A stretch of 64,000 nucleotides of DNA from Ornithinibacillus xuwenensis (GTDB lineage Bacteria > Bacillota > Bacilli > Bacillales > Amphibacillaceae). Below the pieces are notes generated by a model. It made no database searches. It was given only the letters and a program-made list of their open reading frames with translations, and was not told where the DNA came from. The stretch is from positions 124,001 through 188,000 of the forward strand of contig NZ_JBDIML010000006.1 of the NCBI RefSeq assembly GCF_039614845.1, read 5' to 3'. Both the position numbers and the translations under genes were made by a program. Positions 60,785-64,000 of the stretch are shown piece after piece (the first letter of the stretch is position 1; each line of letters opens with the position of its first letter).

Positions 60785-61504
60785 TTGAGGATTCAACAAA
60801 ATGGGGATCAGGCGATAATTGTTTTCTTTTCTGGTGACGTATCACTTCCGTTAAATAGACAAATACAAAGCTTTTGTAATTTGATTGAGGAAGCATCTAT
60901 ATCCGGAATTGTAGAGTGGGTGCCTGCCTATAAGTCTGTTACAATATACTATAATCCTGGTGAGATTTTGTATCACGAATTGAGAGATGCTGTATACGAA
61001 CTAGGAAATGAACCTAAAAATATAGAGATTCATCCTAATCGGGTTGTTCATGTACCGGTGCTGTATGGAGGAGAGGAAGGCCCCGATTTAGAAAGGCTTG
61101 CCAAACATGCAAATCTAGAGAAAAATGACGTCATTACACTACATAAAGAACCACTTTATTTCGTTAATATGCTTGGGTTTCTGCCAGGATTTCCATATTT
61201 AAGTGGACTAAACCCAAAATTAGTCATTCCACGACTGAAAAATCCGCGTGGAAGGATACCAGCTGGATCGATTGGTATTGCACATGAGCAAACAGGTATC
61301 TATCCAACTGAATCACCAGGTGGTTGGAATATTATAGGACGGACACCATTAACGTTATTCGCACCATTGAAACAGGTGGATGTTTTTTTATTTCAACCAG
61401 GCGATTCAGTGAAGTTCTATGAAATTACCAAGCAAGAATTTCATGATATAGAATTACAGCTAGAAAAGGAAGAATTCCAGGTTCGAGTAGACTATCTTAA
61501 ATAG
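60785..61504 (+). CDS. pxpB: 5-oxoprolinase subunit PxpB (KipI-like)
   Basis: 239 residues, carboxyltransferase-subunit C/D fold. MRIQQNGDQAIIVFFSG at the start, VPVLYGGEEGPDLERLA, and FVNMLGFLPGFPYLSGLNPKL are typical for the family; GGWNIIGRTPLTLF marks the C-terminal part. In the PxpABC complex it takes part in ATP-dependent opening of 5-oxoproline to glutamate. TTG start with GGGGGAAA upstream. Near-overlap with the next gene. Confidence 0.9.
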   Translation: MRIQQNGDQAIIVFFSGDVSLPLNRQIQSFCNLIEEASISGIVEWVPAYKSVTIYYNPGEILYHELRDAVYELGNEPKNIEIHPNRVVHVPVLYGGEEGPDLERLAKHANLEKNDVITLHKEPLYFVNMLGFLPGFPYLSGLNPKLVIPRLKNPRGRIPAGSIGIAHEQTGIYPTESPGGWNIIGRTPLTLFAPLKQVDVFLFQPGDSVKFYEITKQEFHDIELQLEKEEFQVRVDYLK

Positions 61505-61521
61505 TGGGGAGTGGTCTGATA

Positions 61522-62295
61522 ATGACGGAGAAGCGGATAGATCTTAATTGTGACATGGGTGAAAGCTATGGAGTTTATACATTTGGTGGGGATCAGGAGC
61601 TAATGAATCATATTACCTCAGCAAATATTGCTTGTGGTGCACATGCTGGTGATCCGAATGTGATGCATCAAACCGTTGCTCTTGCAAAGAAAAATGGGGT
61701 TTCTATAGGTGCTCATCCAGGTTTTCCGGATATAGTGGGATTTGGTAGACGAAAGATAGAAATGTCACCAGAGGAAATTTATCGTTGGACAATCTTCCAA
61801 ATTGGAAGTCTACAAGCGTTTTGCAAAGCTCATCATGTAGCATTACATCATGTAAAGCCTCATGGAGCATTATATCATGTAGCAGCTCGTAATAAGGAAG
61901 CTGCAAAGGCAATTGCTCAGGCAGTGTATGATGTAGATAATTCTTTAATTCTTTATGGTTTAGCTGGTAGTGAACTTCTTACAGAAGGGCGAAAACACGG
62001 GTTAACCGTTGCTTCGGAGGTATTTGCAGATCGGACCTATCAGAAAGATGGGACGTTAACACCACGTACGGAGCAAAATGCCCTCATTCATGATCCACAC
62101 AAAGCAATAGAACAAGTCAAGCGTATGATCGTTCACGGAAAGGTAGAAGCTGTTGACGGTTCTCAGCTAACTATTGAAGCAGATACAATTTGTATTCATG
62201 GGGATAATCCACAAGCAATTTCTTTTGCAGAACGATTACAAAAAGAATTGATTAAACTAGGAATAGACGTAATGGCAATAGGGGAAAGGTGTTGA
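61522..62295 (+). CDS. pxpA: 5-oxoprolinase subunit PxpA (LamB/YcsF family)
   Basis: 257 residues. The family signature RIDLNCDMGESYGVYTFGGD is at the N-terminus, with SANIACGAHAGDP, GAHPGFPDIVGFGRR, HVKPHGALYH and EVFADRTYQKDGTLTPR. It is the core subunit of the ATP-dependent 5-oxoprolinase. Start ATG 61522 has GGGGAGTG 9 nt upstream; the longer GTG at 61504 overlaps the stop of pxpB and lacks a ribosome site. Confidence 0.93.
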   Translation: MTEKRIDLNCDMGESYGVYTFGGDQELMNHITSANIACGAHAGDPNVMHQTVALAKKNGVSIGAHPGFPDIVGFGRRKIEMSPEEIYRWTIFQIGSLQAFCKAHHVALHHVKPHGALYHVAARNKEAAKAIAQAVYDVDNSLILYGLAGSELLTEGRKHGLTVASEVFADRTYQKDGTLTPRTEQNALIHDPHKAIEQVKRMIVHGKVEAVDGSQLTIEADTICIHGDNPQAISFAERLQKELIKLGIDVMAIGERC

Positions 62296-62302
62296 ACTCC
62301 TA

Positions 62303-63247
62303 GTGAAGACGAGAGAAATCTTCCGGGTAATTAAACCAGGACTACTAACAACGATTCAAGATATGGGACGAATTGGTTATCAGCGATATGGTGTACCGGT
62401 GTCTGGAGCAATGGATACCTATGCTTTTCAATTGGCTAATATTCTGGTTGGAAATCCTAGGGGAGAGGCATGTCTCGAAGTTACCCTAACCGGTCCAGAA
62501 TTAGAAGCAAAAACTTCTATAACTATTGCTATAACCGGTGCTAATATTGAACCAATGGTAAATGGTAAAAGGAAGCCCATGTGGACTTCCTTTCGGATGA
62601 AAACTGGAGATAGACTAAGGTTTGGAAAATATCAAGCTGGAGTATTTGCTTATATAGCTATAGCGGGCGGTTTTAGTTCTCCTTCATTTTTCGATAGTCG
62701 TTCTACAGATATTCAAAGTGGACTTGGAAAAGCATTAGAAGCTAATGCACATCTTAGAGGTAATCCGATGGAAGGAAAGCACGGGATTTCAATGAATAAC
62801 TATTTGATTCCCACCTATCAAAAGAAAGCAGAGGTTGCTGTTATTGAAGGACCACACACAGAATCCATCCCAAGTGCATATCGTAGCATGTTTTTTGAAA
62901 AGGAATTTACCTTACAAGCCAATTCAAATCGAATGGGATATCGTTTACAGGCTGAGGATTTGTCTCTAGAAGAGATAGATAGTATTTGGTCGGATGCAGT
63001 GCCGTTTGGAGGAGTTCAAATATTACCAAATGGACAACCAATAATCTTGATGGCTGATCGGCAAACGACGGGAGGTTATCCAAGAATTGGAACCATTATA
63101 GCAACCGATATACCAAAGGTTGCACAGCTTGTCCCTAGTAGTAAGATTTCATTTTATCCAGTTTCTATTGAGGAAGCACAATCTCGTTATAATAGAAGAG
63201 AAATGCTTTTAACCAACTTATCAACATTCCGTAACAATATTAAATAG
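62303..63247 (+). CDS. pxpC: 5-oxoprolinase subunit PxpC (KipA-like)
   Basis: 314 residues, carboxyltransferase-subunit A/B fold. FRVIKPGLLTTIQDMGRIGYQRYGVP is diagnostic, as are SGAMDTYAFQLAN, ANSNRMGYRL, and SDAVPFGGVQILPNGQPI followed by DRQTTGGYPRIG. GTG start. With PxpA and PxpB it makes up the complete oxoprolinase set. It is 7 bp from pxpA and 13 bp from pcp. Confidence 0.92.
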   Translation: MKTREIFRVIKPGLLTTIQDMGRIGYQRYGVPVSGAMDTYAFQLANILVGNPRGEACLEVTLTGPELEAKTSITIAITGANIEPMVNGKRKPMWTSFRMKTGDRLRFGKYQAGVFAYIAIAGGFSSPSFFDSRSTDIQSGLGKALEANAHLRGNPMEGKHGISMNNYLIPTYQKKAEVAVIEGPHTESIPSAYRSMFFEKEFTLQANSNRMGYRLQAEDLSLEEIDSIWSDAVPFGGVQILPNGQPIILMADRQTTGGYPRIGTIIATDIPKVAQLVPSSKISFYPVSIEEAQSRYNRREMLLTNLSTFRNNIK

Positions 63248-63260
63248 AAGAGGTGCCAAT

Positions 63261-63857
63261 ATGAGAAAATTATTATTAACAGGATTTGAACCATTTTTAG
63301 AGTTTCCAATTAATCCAACATCTGACATTGTAACGATGTTAAATGGGGAACTAATTCAGGATTATCAAATTATAGGTGAAGTATTAACAGTAGACTTTCA
63401 TAAATCTGGTAGTCAGCTTGTCGAATTAATTGAAAAGCATAACCCAGATGCAGTGATTTCACTGGGACTTGCTGGAGGAAGAAATTGCATAACACCTGAA
63501 AGAATTGCGATTAATTGTAATGATGGTCCAGTTGATAATAAAGGTCATAAACCAAATGGTGAGGCTATTTTCGAGGATGGACCAGACGGATATTTTTCTA
63601 AGCTTCCAATCTATGAAATTGTAGAAAAACTAAAGGATGCTGGTTATCCTGCTAAGATATCGAATACTGCGGGAGCATATTTATGTAATAATGTAATGTA
63701 TCATGGTTTACATTACTTTAAAGAAAATGGACTTGATCGACCATCCGGGTTTATTCATATACCAGCTTCACATGCACTAGCAGTTAAGAAAAATATGCCA
63801 AGCTGGTCACAGGCTGATTTGTTAGAAGCCATAAAAATAGCAATTTCTTGTTTGTAA
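63261..63857 (+). CDS. pcp: Pyrrolidone-carboxylate peptidase Pcp
   Basis: 198 residues, cysteine peptidase C15. The start LLLTGFEPFLEFPINPT is typical; catalytic Glu is in ITPERIAIN, Cys in NTAGAYLCNNVMYHGLHY, and His in FIHIPASH. It removes N-terminal pyroglutamate from peptides; the 5-oxoproline set free would be converted to glutamate by PxpABC from the same operon. Ribosome site AGAGGTG. The remaining 143 bp of the window hold nothing I can support. Confidence 0.93.
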   Translation: MRKLLLTGFEPFLEFPINPTSDIVTMLNGELIQDYQIIGEVLTVDFHKSGSQLVELIEKHNPDAVISLGLAGGRNCITPERIAINCNDGPVDNKGHKPNGEAIFEDGPDGYFSKLPIYEIVEKLKDAGYPAKISNTAGAYLCNNVMYHGLHYFKENGLDRPSGFIHIPASHALAVKKNMPSWSQADLLEAIKIAISCL

Positions 63858-64000
63858 TCATAAAGTTATTTAGAGTCAACTATACACTTGGCATAGTTAG
63901 AAAAAACTTCAACACTATTTATTTCATCTCCATTGCTTTAACTTCATGAATGTATTAAAATTGTCTGGTTGATGAAAATAGGAATGCGAGATGATAACGA

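Noticed and set aside
63858..64000. Gene in the last 143 bases
   Set aside because: No frame with a start and ribosome site of useful length; no hairpin of note.

Overview
The window reads as chromosome of a low-G+C, spore-forming, motile Gram-positive rod of the Bacillaceae, probably close to Oceanobacillus, Virgibacillus or Gracilibacillus. The reasons are strong AGGAGG-type ribosome sites with frequent GTG/TTG starts, Bacillus-type sigma-D (flagellar) promoters, CcpA cre sites, a SpoIID-type protein, potABCD and a Bacillus-like muropeptide-salvage set. The genus is an inference. I saw no rRNA, tRNA or CRISPR array. The only mobile-element trace is a short IS3-like left end at about 6.98 kb.

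Layout. (1) 1-6.9 kb: maltodextrin use, with two MalF/MalG-type permeases (the first cut by the window edge), a GH13 oligo-1,6-glucosidase, a GH31 alpha-glucosidase and a LacI regulator. (2) 6.9-7.7 kb: IS remnant, then seven contiguous copies of a 52-bp tandem repeat and a large inverted repeat. (3) 7.7-24 kb: peptidoglycan (MurNAc) salvage, with NamZ, a BadF-type amino-sugar kinase, a convergent SpoIID-like enzyme, then a cre-preceded operon of PIG-L-like protein, NagZ, AnmK, sugar ABC importer (binding protein and two permeases), MurQ, GNAT, MurR, GNAT and an AmiE-like serine hydrolase. Import is by ABC transporter, not by the MurP PTS of B. subtilis, which explains the need for sugar kinases. 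(4) 24-29 kb: small proteins of unknown role, a hydrolase and a TcaA/YvbJ-like envelope protein. (5) 29.1-33.0 kb: potA-potD-potC-potB.

(6) 33.1-58.6 kb is a motility island: a c-di-GMP-I riboswitch before a PilZ protein, flagellin hag with a structured leader and a CsrA-type site over its ribosome site, an unknown protein plus a Maf-type flagellin glycosyltransferase, a plus-strand sugar-modification run (three Gfo/Idh/MocA oxidoreductases, an SGNH protein, CMP-sugar synthetase, SDR), a minus-strand operon with a full legionaminic-acid pathway plus hydroxybutyryl-CoA dehydrogenase, deacetylase and GNAT, a second flagellin carrying an internal zinc metalloprotease (flagellinolysin), motAB behind an unusual structured leader, a chemoreceptor, and a second c-di-GMP-I riboswitch before a LuxR-type regulator. 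(7) 58.8-64 kb: a ferritin-like protein and an operon of MFS transporter, pxpB, pxpA, pxpC and pcp for pyroglutamate recovery.

The most notable system is the divergent pair at 51.9-52.1 kb. A sigma-D promoter fires left into the legionaminic operon and another fires right into the proteolytic flagellin, so a nonulosonic-acid-decorated, protease-bearing filament appears to be made as one regulon under flagellar, CsrA-type and c-di-GMP control.
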